Positions 27,865 to 37,277 of a stretch of DNA of 64,000 nucleotides are shown in pieces. The stretch lies in the NCBI RefSeq assembly GCF_013032445.1, contig NZ_WQCA01000001.1, positions 1-64,000 of the forward strand. Reading direction: 5' to 3'. Each line of letters begins with the position of its first letter. Position 1 is the stretch's first letter. A program made the translations under genes and the position numbers. Source of the DNA: Ruegeria arenilitoris. Its GTDB lineage: Bacteria; Pseudomonadota; Alphaproteobacteria; Rhodobacterales; Rhodobacteraceae. The notes under the pieces were generated by a model that did not search any database, had not been told where the DNA came from, and was given only the letters and a program-made list of their open reading frames with translations.

Positions 27865-29529
27865 ATGCGTTACGATTACGATCTGGGGTCCCATTCCTGT
27901 CCGGTCACCACATCCTCGCCCGAGGCGCAGCTCTGGTTCGACCGGGGCTTGGTCTGGACCTACGGCTATAACCACGAAGAGGCCGTTGTCTGTTTCCAGC
28001 GCGCGGCTGAACATGACCCGGGTTGTGCCATGGCCTACTGGGGGATCGCTTACGCCGCCGGCCCGAACTATAACCTGCCTTGGGATTTGCGCGACGCGCG
28101 CGGGCAGCAAAAAGCGTTGGCACAAGCCTATGACGCAACGCAGCAGGCCACGGCTTTGCTCGACAGTTGCACCCCGGTCGAACAGGCCCTGATCCGCGCC
28201 CTGCCCGCCCGATACCCGCAGCGCGACCCGATCCCGGAGATGCACCGCTGGGATCACGATTTCGCGGATGCCATGCGCACGGCCTTTGCCGAACAGCCCG
28301 ACCATCTGGACCTGCGCACAATCTATGTCGAGTCATTGCTGAACCTGACCCCTTGGCAAATGTGGGATCTTAAATCTGGTCAGCCCGCCGAAGGCGCCGC
28401 CACGCTTGAGGCGCAGAGGGCGCTGGAAGACGCGATGGCCAACGACCCCGCTGCCATGTCTCACCCGGGTCTGCTGCACCTTTATGTACATCTGATGGAG
28501 ATGTCGCCGACACCGGAAAAGGCGCTCAAGGCCGGGGATGTGTTACGTACGCTGGTGCCTGACGCAGGCCATCTGGTGCATATGCCCACCCATATCGACG
28601 TGCTGTGCGGGCACTATCACAACGTTGTTTACTGGAACGAAAAGGCCATTGAGGCTGATCTGAAGTATTATGAGCGCGAAGGCGCGTTCAACATCTATAC
28701 CGGCTATCGCCAGCACGATTATCACTTTGTCATCTACGGCGCGTTGTTCCTTGGGCAGATGGAACCAGCCCTGCGCGCAAATCAGGGGATGTGGGACACC
28801 ACGCCCGAAGATATGCTGCGCATCGAAAGCCCTCCGATGGCGGATTACTTCGAAAGTTACATGTCGATGGGCCCGCACATCCTGATACGCTTTGGCCGGT
28901 GGGAAGAGGCCAAGGCGCTTGAACTGCCCTCGGACCCTGATCTCTATCGCACGTTGACGGCGACCACCCATTACGCCCGTGCCATCGCCCATGCCGCCAC
29001 GGATCAGGTCGCCGAGGCCGAGGCCGAGGAACAACTGTTCCTGTCTGCCAAGGCCTGCGTCCCCGAAACCCGCCTGCTGCACAACAACCGCGTGATCGAT
29101 CTGTTAGAAATCGCCGGCGAAATGCTGCGTGGTGAGATCGAATACCGCAAAGGTAACTATGAGATTGCCTATGCCCACCTGCGCCGCTCGGTCGAGTTGG
29201 ACGACACGCTGCCCTATGACGAACCATGGGGGTGGATGCAGCCCACCCGCCATGCGCTAGGGGCGTTGCTGTTCGAACAGGGGCATGTGGCCGAGGCCGA
29301 AACAGTCTATCGTGAAGATCTGGGATTGGGCGGGACGCTCAGCCGCGCCTCGATCCATCCTGACAATGTCTGGAGCCTCAAGGGCCTGCATGACTGCCTG
29401 AAAGCCCGTGCTGAAACCGTCGAGATCGTTCAGATCAAACAACGGCTCGACCTAGCGCTGGCACGCGCCGACCGTGCAGTCGGCGCGTCGTGCTTCTGCG
29501 CTCAGGCGGCGATGAGGGCCGCCGAATGA
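27865..29529 (+). CDS. tetratricopeptide repeat protein
   Basis: Protein of 554 aa with TPR-like helical repeats, including GYNHEEAVVCFQRAAEHDPG near residues 35-54 and later repeats around QLFLSAKAC and HLRRSVELDD. There is no signal peptide or membrane segment, so it is probably cytoplasmic. The opening PEAQLWFDRGLVWTYGYNHEEA is common to a family of uncharacterised TPR proteins. GGAGG precedes the ATG. Its stop overlaps the start of the next gene (ATGA), so the two are translationally coupled. Function unknown. Confidence 0.75.
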   Translation: MRYDYDLGSHSCPVTTSSPEAQLWFDRGLVWTYGYNHEEAVVCFQRAAEHDPGCAMAYWGIAYAAGPNYNLPWDLRDARGQQKALAQAYDATQQATALLDSCTPVEQALIRALPARYPQRDPIPEMHRWDHDFADAMRTAFAEQPDHLDLRTIYVESLLNLTPWQMWDLKSGQPAEGAATLEAQRALEDAMANDPAAMSHPGLLHLYVHLMEMSPTPEKALKAGDVLRTLVPDAGHLVHMPTHIDVLCGHYHNVVYWNEKAIEADLKYYEREGAFNIYTGYRQHDYHFVIYGALFLGQMEPALRANQGMWDTTPEDMLRIESPPMADYFESYMSMGPHILIRFGRWEEAKALELPSDPDLYRTLTATTHYARAIAHAATDQVAEAEAEEQLFLSAKACVPETRLLHNNRVIDLLEIAGEMLRGEIEYRKGNYEIAYAHLRRSVELDDTLPYDEPWGWMQPTRHALGALLFEQGHVAEAETVYREDLGLGGTLSRASIHPDNVWSLKGLHDCLKARAETVEIVQIKQRLDLALARADRAVGASCFCAQAAMRAAE

Positions 29530-30200
29530 GATACGCCCTGCTGTTGGTCGCCCTGCTAAGCGGCCCCGCCCAGGCGGATCGGCAGTCTTTCCCTCCGGTC
29601 GATCAGGCCACGCAGGACCCGTCTCTGGTGGCCTTTCGCGATGCTCTGCTGGCCAATGTGGCTGCGCGGGATACCGATGCTGTTGTTGCGGCAGCCTGCC
29701 CCGACATTTACCTGAGTCACGGTGGAGATGGCGGCCCGGAAGAGTTGCGGGCCAATCTGACCCTCGACCCCGAGACCTTGTCTGAAGAGTACCGCGAAAA
29801 CGCGGACACCCTGCGGGACGCGTATTGGACCGATCTGGAAAACACACTCTCCCAGCCCGGTTATTTCGATGATGAGGGTGAGTTTTGGATGCCGCATCAG
29901 TGGCAGATCACCCTGCCCGCCTCACTGGACCCGTTCATGGCCTATTTCGTCACCGGATCAAATGTGGCTCTGCGGCAATCGGCTGACCGCGACGCGCCAA
30001 CCTTGGGTCTCATCAGCCATGAGATCGCAATCATTCGCGACTACCAGGAAGATGCGGAATACCAACGCGTTCTGCTCACCGATGGAACACAAGGTTACAT
30101 TCACAGCGACTATCTCTGGTCGATGGTCGGTTACCGCGTCGCGTTTGTGAAATCGGACGCGGGCGATTGGCAACTATGTACCTTTGTCAGCGGCGATTAA
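29526..30200 (+). CDS. secreted protein with SH3-like domain
   Basis: Protein of 224 aa with a short Sec signal peptide (MRYALLLVALLSGPAQA, cleaved before DR). The N-terminal half is acidic. The C-terminal part (VALRQSADRDAPTLGLIS and TDGTQGYIHSDYLWSM) resembles a bacterial SH3 domain, which often binds cell-wall peptides. The ATG at 29526 lies in an ATGA overlap with the TPR gene and gives the signal peptide directly, so I prefer it to the upstream frame start. Function unknown. Confidence 0.75.
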   Translation: MRYALLLVALLSGPAQADRQSFPPVDQATQDPSLVAFRDALLANVAARDTDAVVAAACPDIYLSHGGDGGPEELRANLTLDPETLSEEYRENADTLRDAYWTDLENTLSQPGYFDDEGEFWMPHQWQITLPASLDPFMAYFVTGSNVALRQSADRDAPTLGLISHEIAIIRDYQEDAEYQRVLLTDGTQGYIHSDYLWSMVGYRVAFVKSDAGDWQLCTFVSGD

Positions 30201-30208
30201 GGTAACTC

Positions 30209-31210
30209 CTAAATCTGCGGAGAACCGTTTTCTGGACCGTCAAAAAAGACCACCACCCGGTTTTCATCAAGAGGTAATAACCCTTCGGCTTTCCAGTCGG
30301 CCTCCGGAGGTACGATGTCCATCACACGCTCGGCGGCATCGGGGCCGGGCGTCCAGCGGTGCAACGAAAACGTGTCGAACCTATGCGGGCTGTTCTGATC
30401 GCAACCTTCCTCGTCTCCCTCACCCGCGGCAACTCCAGCGTCCCCCACCAGCAAAAGAAGATCATCGCCTTGGGCTTCCATACCACGAATACCGCGTCCG
30501 GGTTCGGCGTTGAGCTGCACTTCGTGTAGCTTGGCACCAGAAAAATCCTCATTCTCCAACGCGTCGAGCGTAGTTTCGGCAATCAGTACACGGGTTGGTT
30601 CAACTTCGGGATAAGGGGCGCGGAAGCCGATAAACAAGCGATCACCCACGGCGCCGACGGCTTCGATATTCAATCCATTTTGCTGCAATGGAACATTGAA
30701 GGCTGCGCTCAACTGATCGAATTTCCCAAACAGCGGCTCAAGCGATACCTCTTGTTGCGACAACGGTACCCGGGTGCCGATATGCTGCGGCGTAACCTCG
30801 CCCCAGAAAATACGCGTGTTGCGCGTTGGCGATTTGCAGCTTTTCCGCCCGCGCGAATGCGAACCCACCACGATCAGGTTATCGCCCGCGACCGTCACCC
30901 CCTCCAGATCAAAGTCCTTCAGCTCGGACTTCTTCTTGTCCTTGGTTTCGGCCATGTAAACCCGCTGCCCGACGAACAGAGCGTCCTTCTCAAGCTTAAA
31001 GGTCTGAACAAAACGCCCCTCATCGGCGGCAGCAAAACACAACCCGTCGGCCATACAGGCCACACCGCTGACATTCACCGACGCGCCTCGTTCGATTTCA
31101 TCGCCATGTTCTTCGTACTCTTCAAATGTTCCTGTGACATTCAGCGATTTGGGCGATTCAGCAAAAGCCGGGAGAGCGGCAAGAATAACTGTCGACATAA
31201 GCCAACGCAT
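30209..31210 (-). CDS. DUF3616-like secreted protein
   Basis: Protein of 333 aa with a signal peptide (MRWLMSTVILAALPAFA, cleaved before ES). The rest looks like a beta-propeller-type fold: repeats of short hydrophobic strands with VSGVACMADGLCFAAADEG near residue 47 and DFDLEGVTVAGDNLIVVGSHS near 98. Cysteines in the periplasmic part may pair. The resemblance to DUF3616 is by eye. It converges on the SH3-like gene with 8 bp between stops. Function unknown. Confidence 0.7.
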   Translation of the reverse strand: MRWLMSTVILAALPAFAESPKSLNVTGTFEEYEEHGDEIERGASVNVSGVACMADGLCFAAADEGRFVQTFKLEKDALFVGQRVYMAETKDKKKSELKDFDLEGVTVAGDNLIVVGSHSRGRKSCKSPTRNTRIFWGEVTPQHIGTRVPLSQQEVSLEPLFGKFDQLSAAFNVPLQQNGLNIEAVGAVGDRLFIGFRAPYPEVEPTRVLIAETTLDALENEDFSGAKLHEVQLNAEPGRGIRGMEAQGDDLLLLVGDAGVAAGEGDEEGCDQNSPHRFDTFSLHRWTPGPDAAERVMDIVPPEADWKAEGLLPLDENRVVVFFDGPENGSPQI

Positions 31211-31270
31211 GCAAGTCCTCCAATACTGTCAATCAATGTTCCCAGTTTAGCACGACTTTGGAGTTGCTGC

Positions 31271-34200
31271 TCAGGCCTTGGCCCTTTTCTTCTCGGCCAT
31301 CACTTTTTCGGCCAGATCTCGGGCGATCGCGAAGGCTCCCTTGATCTTGTCGCTGTCCTTTTTCCAGTCGCGGCGTACGACGATTTTATTGTCCTTGACC
31401 TTGGCCAGCCCGCGCTGGTTCTGGATGAATTCGACCAGCCCCTGAGGCGACGCGAACTTGTCATTGTGGAACTGGATCGTGGCACCTTTCGGTCCGCCGT
31501 CCAGCTTGGCAATGCCCGCGCGTTTGCACATGGCCTTGATACGCACGACCAGCATCAGGGTGTTCACTTCTTTCGGCAGAGTGCCGAAACGGTCGATCAA
31601 TTCGGCGGCAAAGCCTTCCAGTTCGACCTTGGTCGAAAGTGACGAAAGGCGGCGATAGAGGCCCAGACGCACGTCCAAGTCTGGCACGTAGTCCTCGGGG
31701 ATCAGAACCGGAACGCCCAGATTGATCTGCGGTGCCCATTGGTCATCGGCATCCGACAGCCCCTCCATCTCACCGGCTTTGATCTTGGCAATCGCCTCTT
31801 CCAGCATCGACTGGTAGAGTTCATAGCCCACGTCGCGCATCTGACCGGACTGTTCTTCGCCCAACAGGTTGCCGGCGCCGCGAATGTCCAAATCCTGCGA
31901 AGCCAGCGTGAACCCGGCGCCCAAAGTATCCAGCGAACCCAGCACGCGCAGGCGCTTCTCGGCCGTGGCGGTTAGTTTCTGGCGGGGTTTCGTGGTCAGA
32001 TAGGCATAGGCGCGGGTTTTCGACCGCCCCACCCGGCCGCGAATTTGATAGAGCTGCGCAAGGCCGAACATATCCGCCCGGTGCACAACCATCGTGTTGG
32101 CCGTGGGAATATCCAACCCGCTTTCCACAATCGTCGTGGCCAGCAGCACATCATACTTGCCGTCATAAAAAGCGTTCATCCGGTCGTCGAGCTCCCCCGC
32201 CGCCATCTGCCCGTGCGCCACCACATAGGTCAGTTCCGGCAGTTGCTCTTTCAGGAATTCCTCGATCTCGGGCAGGTCCGAGATGCGCGGGACCACATAG
32301 AAGCTCTGTCCGCCGCGATAGTGTTCGCGCAGCAGCGCCTCGCGGATGGTAACTGCATCGAACTCACTGACATAGGTGCGTATGGCCAAACGGTCGATGG
32401 GCGGAGTGCCGATGATCGACAGATCGCGCACACCGGTCAGCGACAGTTGCAACGTCCTAGGGATCGGCGTGGCGGTCAGGGTCAGCACATGAATGTCCGA
32501 GCGCAGTTGTTTCAGGCGCTCCTTATGGCCGACGCCGAAATGCTGTTCTTCGTCGATGATCAGCAGGCCGAGGTTATTGAAGCGTATCCCCTTAGCCAAC
32601 AGCGCATGGGTGCCGATGACAATATCCACCGTGCCACGCGCCAGCCCGTCGCGGGTTTGCTGCGCCTCTTTGGTCGAGACAAAGCGCGACAGTTGCCGAA
32701 CCTCCAGTGGGAAGCCCCGGAAGCGTTCCTTGAACGACGCCGCGTGTTGGCGCGCCAGCAGCGTGGTCGGCGCGACAACCGCCACCTGTACCCCGGACAT
32801 GGCGGCAACGAAAGCCGCACGCATCGCCACTTCGGTCTTGCCAAAGCCCACATCGCCGCAGATCAGACGATCCATTGGCGCGCCAGAGTGCATGTCTTCC
32901 ATTACTTCCGAGATGGCACGCAATTGGTCATCAGTTTCCTGGTACGGAAAGCGCGCGCTGAACTCCTCCCAAGCGTGTGGGGGCGGGTCCATCACCGGGG
33001 CTTTGCGTAAGGCGCGTTCGGCGGCGATGCGGATCAGCTTGTCCGCCATCTCGCGGATGCGTTCTTTCAGCTTGGCCTTTTTGGCCTGCCATGCACCGCC
33101 GCCCAGTCGGTCCAGCAGACCTTCGTCGTGGCCGTATTTCGACAGCAATTCGATGTTTTCGACTGGCAGATACAGCTTGGCCTGTTCGGCATATTCCAGC
33201 AGTAGGCATTCATGGGCGGCACCTGCGGCCGTGACGACCTCCATCCCCATGTAGCGCCCGATGCCATGGTCGACATGCACCACCAGATCACCGGGGCTGA
33301 GCGATTGCGTCTCGGTCAGAAAGTTCTCGGCCTTGCGGCGTTTCTTGGGCTGGCGGATCAGACGGTCGCCCAGCACGTCTTGTTCGGCTATGACCGTCAG
33401 ATCGGGGGTCTCAAACCCGTGTTCCAGCGCCCAAACAGCCAGATGTAGACCTCGCTTGCCCACGCGAGTCCCATCGGTGACGGGGATCGCCTCGGCCAGA
33501 CCTTCATCCTCGATCAGCCCAGTCAGACGTTCGCGCGCGCCTTCGGAATAAGATGCAATCAGCACTGGCCCTTTTGACATCTTGTCCGTGATATGCCCGG
33601 CCAAAGCACCAAACAGGCTGATGCTTTCCTGCTGCCGTTCCGGGGCAAAGTTGCGTCCGATCCGACCACCGGCGTCAATCACTCCGGGACCGCTGGCTTG
33701 CGGCAGAGGGCTGAATTGCAGCACCCGCCGGTCGCCCACCGCCTGATCCCACGCGGCATCGTCCAGATAGAGCAGACCGGGCGGCGTGGGTTTATACACC
33801 GTGTCCATGCGCGAGCGGTTTTCAAGCGCCAGCCGCCGGGTTTCGTACTGATCGGCGATTGTATCCCATCGCGCAAGCCGCGCGGGCGTGACCTGATCGT
33901 CAACCGTGATGGTCGCATCCGGCAGATAATCGAACAGGGTTTCCAATTTCTCGTGGAAAAAGGGCAGCCAGTGCTCGATCCCTTGATGCTTGCGACCTGC
34001 ACTAATGGCCTCATACAGCGGATCGTCGGTGCCTGCGGCGCCGAATTCGATGCGATAGTTCTGACGGAACCGGGTGATCGCGGCGTCGTCCAGAATGACT
34101 TCGGAGACCGGGGCCAATTCCACCACGTCCAGCTTCTCGGTGGTGCGTTGTGAGACCGGATCGAACCGGCGCGCCCCATCCAGAACGTCTCCGAACAGGT

Positions 34201-34726
34201 CCAGCCTTACGGGGCCGGATTCGCCCGGAGGGAAGATGTCGATGATTCCGCCCCTGATCGCGTAGTCACCGGGCTCCATCACCGTTGGGCTTTGTGTGAA
34301 CCCCATCCGCACCAGAAAGTTCCGCAGCGCGGTTTCGTCAACGCGATGGTCCACGCGTGCGGTAAAAGCAGCCTCTCGCAGCACTTCCCGCGCGGGTACA
34401 CGCTGAGTCGCGGCGTTCAGCGTAGTCAGCAGAACAAATCGGTCCGGCATCTGATGCACCAGCGCCGCCAGTGTTGCCACTCGGGCAGCAGCGATATCGG
34501 CATTAGGCGAGACTCGGTCGTAAGGCAGACAATCCCAACCCGGAAAGACAAACACCGGCATATCCGGCGCAAAGAAGGCGAGTGCTGCACGCATCGCCTC
34601 CATCCGCTTGTCGTCTCGCGCCACATGGCAAACCGGCCCGCCGGAACGCGCAATCTCGTTCAGGACAAGCTGCGCGTCAAAACCCTCGGGAGCGCCGCCA
34701 ACTGTTACGTGGTTCGGAGCCGTCAT
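31271..34726 (-). CDS. mfd: transcription-repair coupling factor
   Basis: Mfd displaces stalled RNA polymerase at DNA damage and recruits UvrA. The 1151-aa protein is full length. A UvrB-like N-terminal region is followed by the RNA-polymerase-interacting domain (VVHVDHGIGRYMGMEV), then the superfamily-2 translocase with Walker A GDVGFGKTEVAMRA and DEEQHFG box. Later motifs include TATPIPRTLQ and the TRG-type QIRGRVGRS. It is probably monocistronic or read with the small membrane protein gene upstream (gap about 21 bp). Confidence 0.97.
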   Translation of the reverse strand: MTAPNHVTVGGAPEGFDAQLVLNEIARSGGPVCHVARDDKRMEAMRAALAFFAPDMPVFVFPGWDCLPYDRVSPNADIAAARVATLAALVHQMPDRFVLLTTLNAATQRVPAREVLREAAFTARVDHRVDETALRNFLVRMGFTQSPTVMEPGDYAIRGGIIDIFPPGESGPVRLDLFGDVLDGARRFDPVSQRTTEKLDVVELAPVSEVILDDAAITRFRQNYRIEFGAAGTDDPLYEAISAGRKHQGIEHWLPFFHEKLETLFDYLPDATITVDDQVTPARLARWDTIADQYETRRLALENRSRMDTVYKPTPPGLLYLDDAAWDQAVGDRRVLQFSPLPQASGPGVIDAGGRIGRNFAPERQQESISLFGALAGHITDKMSKGPVLIASYSEGARERLTGLIEDEGLAEAIPVTDGTRVGKRGLHLAVWALEHGFETPDLTVIAEQDVLGDRLIRQPKKRRKAENFLTETQSLSPGDLVVHVDHGIGRYMGMEVVTAAGAAHECLLLEYAEQAKLYLPVENIELLSKYGHDEGLLDRLGGGAWQAKKAKLKERIREMADKLIRIAAERALRKAPVMDPPPHAWEEFSARFPYQETDDQLRAISEVMEDMHSGAPMDRLICGDVGFGKTEVAMRAAFVAAMSGVQVAVVAPTTLLARQHAASFKERFRGFPLEVRQLSRFVSTKEAQQTRDGLARGTVDIVIGTHALLAKGIRFNNLGLLIIDEEQHFGVGHKERLKQLRSDIHVLTLTATPIPRTLQLSLTGVRDLSIIGTPPIDRLAIRTYVSEFDAVTIREALLREHYRGGQSFYVVPRISDLPEIEEFLKEQLPELTYVVAHGQMAAGELDDRMNAFYDGKYDVLLATTIVESGLDIPTANTMVVHRADMFGLAQLYQIRGRVGRSKTRAYAYLTTKPRQKLTATAEKRLRVLGSLDTLGAGFTLASQDLDIRGAGNLLGEEQSGQMRDVGYELYQSMLEEAIAKIKAGEMEGLSDADDQWAPQINLGVPVLIPEDYVPDLDVRLGLYRRLSSLSTKVELEGFAAELIDRFGTLPKEVNTLMLVVRIKAMCKRAGIAKLDGGPKGATIQFHNDKFASPQGLVEFIQNQRGLAKVKDNKIVVRRDWKKDSDKIKGAFAIARDLAEKVMAEKKRAKA

Positions 34727-34747
34727 CGCCTAGCCTTTCCGAATTTC

Positions 34748-35272
34748 CTACCCCAAAACCCCGATCGAGAAGTTCTGATACATACCCCAAAGCGACGTGA
34801 TCAAGATCGAGATCATCCCAATGATCTGCGTATAGATCCGGCAGCGGGTCAAAACCTTGCCGGTAAATTTCAGCGTCTCCTCGCCCTGCCGCAATTTCCG
34901 CGCCGCCCGGATGTTGATTAGCATCACCAGACAGACCGGAAACAACAACAAAAACACGGCCTGTGCAAATTCGACACCATAATAGAACCCAAGCATCGCC
35001 AAGCCGGTAAAGAAAAAACAGCTCAGCCCAAGTAGGACCAGCCCGGATTTGTCAACGATGAAAAGAATGCGATTTCCGTTTATTCGCACGATGTCCAGCA
35101 AGTCGCGCTCGGCCTGCCCGCCGACCCGTCGGGCCCGCACCAGCAGATCGAACGGAACCCCCATCGCCCAGTGGCTGGCCGACGACCACAACACGGCCAG
35201 CATGATCCAGTACCACAGATTCGAAAAGCTGCGCATGTCGATGATTTCGAAAAGCGAAGAGTATAAGTCCAA
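34748..35272 (-). CDS. small integral membrane protein, conserved in roseobacters
   Basis: Protein of 174 aa with four predicted transmembrane helices. The N-terminus (MDLYSSLFEIIDMRSFSNLW) appears to be the conserved family start, so the TTG at 35272 is preferred over the ATG twelve codons on. Relatives are sometimes labelled a component of the SufBCD complex, but no suf gene is near and nothing in the sequence supports that. It is upstream of mfd and divergent from hemB. Function unknown. Confidence 0.65.
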   Translation of the reverse strand: MDLYSSLFEIIDMRSFSNLWYWIMLAVLWSSASHWAMGVPFDLLVRARRVGGQAERDLLDIVRINGNRILFIVDKSGLVLLGLSCFFFTGLAMLGFYYGVEFAQAVFLLLFPVCLVMLINIRAARKLRQGEETLKFTGKVLTRCRIYTQIIGMISILITSLWGMYQNFSIGVLG

Positions 35273-35331
35273 GCGTCAGCCCTTTGTTCCCAGTCTTGAT
35301 GGGCTGTTTCGCACGGGTGCGATCATCCTGA

Positions 35332-36390
<1,059 letters not shown>

Positions 36391-36414
36391 AACCCCTAAT
36401 TGTCGCGATTTTTT

Positions 36415-36469
36415 GCCGATTGAAGCCTGCGGTCACTCAGCTTTCCCGTGACACGCAGCCGCAATCGGC
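36415..36469. repeat. 55-nt two-part hairpin between hemB and the SYLF gene
   Basis: An outer perfect stem, GCCGATTG (36415-36422) with CAATCGGC (36462-36469), encloses a second stem: CTGCG plus TCAC pairs with GTGA plus CGCAG, with small bulges and an 11-nt loop. It is not followed by a U tract on either strand. A six-T run precedes it. It might be a 3' mRNA-stability element for hemB or a regulatory leader for the next gene. Confidence 0.5.
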
Positions 36470-36530
36470 GTATTCTTGCACATAAGATCGGGATCACCCG
36501 ACATATCAGGCAGTTATACAGAGAAAAAAC

Positions 36531-37106
36531 ATGAGCAGTTCCAATGCACCCCAATTGAGCCGTCGTGGCTTTGCCTTTGGCATGGCCGGATTGACGGTAA
36601 CCGCAGCCTGCGGCAATGGCGTCGGCAGCACCAACGCAGCCAAGATCGACGCCCGCGTCGATGCCACGCTTGCCGAGATGTATGCGAAATATCCCAACAC
36701 GGTTGAGATCGCCAATAAAGCCACTGGCATGTTGGTTATGCCCCTGATCACCGACGCCGGTCTAATCTTCTTTGGCGGCGCCTACGGTCAGGGCGCGTTG
36801 CGCATAGAAGGCGCAACAGTTGACTACTACTCCGCAATTTCCGGAACTGCCGGCCTGCAAATCGGCGCTCAGCAATATGCACATGTCCTGTTCTTCATGA
36901 CGCAGGATGCACTGAATGATTTCCGCCGCTCCAGCGGATGGACTGCCGGCGCCGATATTGGCTATGTCGTTGATGCAACAGGAAGTTCCCTATCCACGGA
37001 CACAACGACACTGCGTTCACCGGTGCTGGCCGTCGTATTCGGACAGGCCGGACTGAAATTCGGCGCAACAGTCGAAGGCACCAAATACACGCGGATTATT
37101 CCATAA
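36531..37106 (+). CDS. SYLF (Ysc84) domain protein, Tat-type lipoprotein
   Basis: Protein of 191 aa with a twin-arginine signal (SRRGFAFGMAGLTVTAAC). The TAAC at its end is a possible lipobox, so it may be a Tat-exported lipoprotein with Cys27 acylated. A SYLF domain follows (TGMLVMPLITDAGLIFFGGAYGQG, then the VVFGQAGLKFG end). It is a distant paralogue of the protein at 6709-7404, which uses a Sec signal. A strong terminator follows 31 nt after the stop. Confidence 0.82.
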   Translation: MSSSNAPQLSRRGFAFGMAGLTVTAACGNGVGSTNAAKIDARVDATLAEMYAKYPNTVEIANKATGMLVMPLITDAGLIFFGGAYGQGALRIEGATVDYYSAISGTAGLQIGAQQYAHVLFFMTQDALNDFRRSSGWTAGADIGYVVDATGSSLSTDTTTLRSPVLAVVFGQAGLKFGATVEGTKYTRIIP

Positions 37107-37137
37107 CTCCAGGCTACCACGCGCCCCTCGAATGGAC

Positions 37138-37168
37138 CCCGTCACAGCGCCGCTGTGGCGGGTTTTTT
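37138..37168 (+). terminator. rho-independent terminator after the SYLF lipoprotein gene
   Basis: A stem of up to 12 bp (37138-37149 with 37151-37162, one T-G wobble; the closing pairs at the tip must open to make a loop) is followed directly by TTTTTT. It ends the SYLF gene transcript ahead of the acylase gene. Confidence 0.9.
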
Positions 37169-37277
37169 ACTTATGGCTCTGGATTCGCGAATATTCCCGG
37201 GCTGTTCCTCTTTCGGTCAATGCGACCATCCACTAGTCTTGCCGCAATTGGAAATGGATCAGGATTAAAGGCCGCAA

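Noticed and set aside
31271..34726. Plus-strand open frames inside mfd and other large genes
   Set aside because: They are antisense or shifted frames of conserved genes with high GC; none has a ribosome binding site or a recognisable domain.
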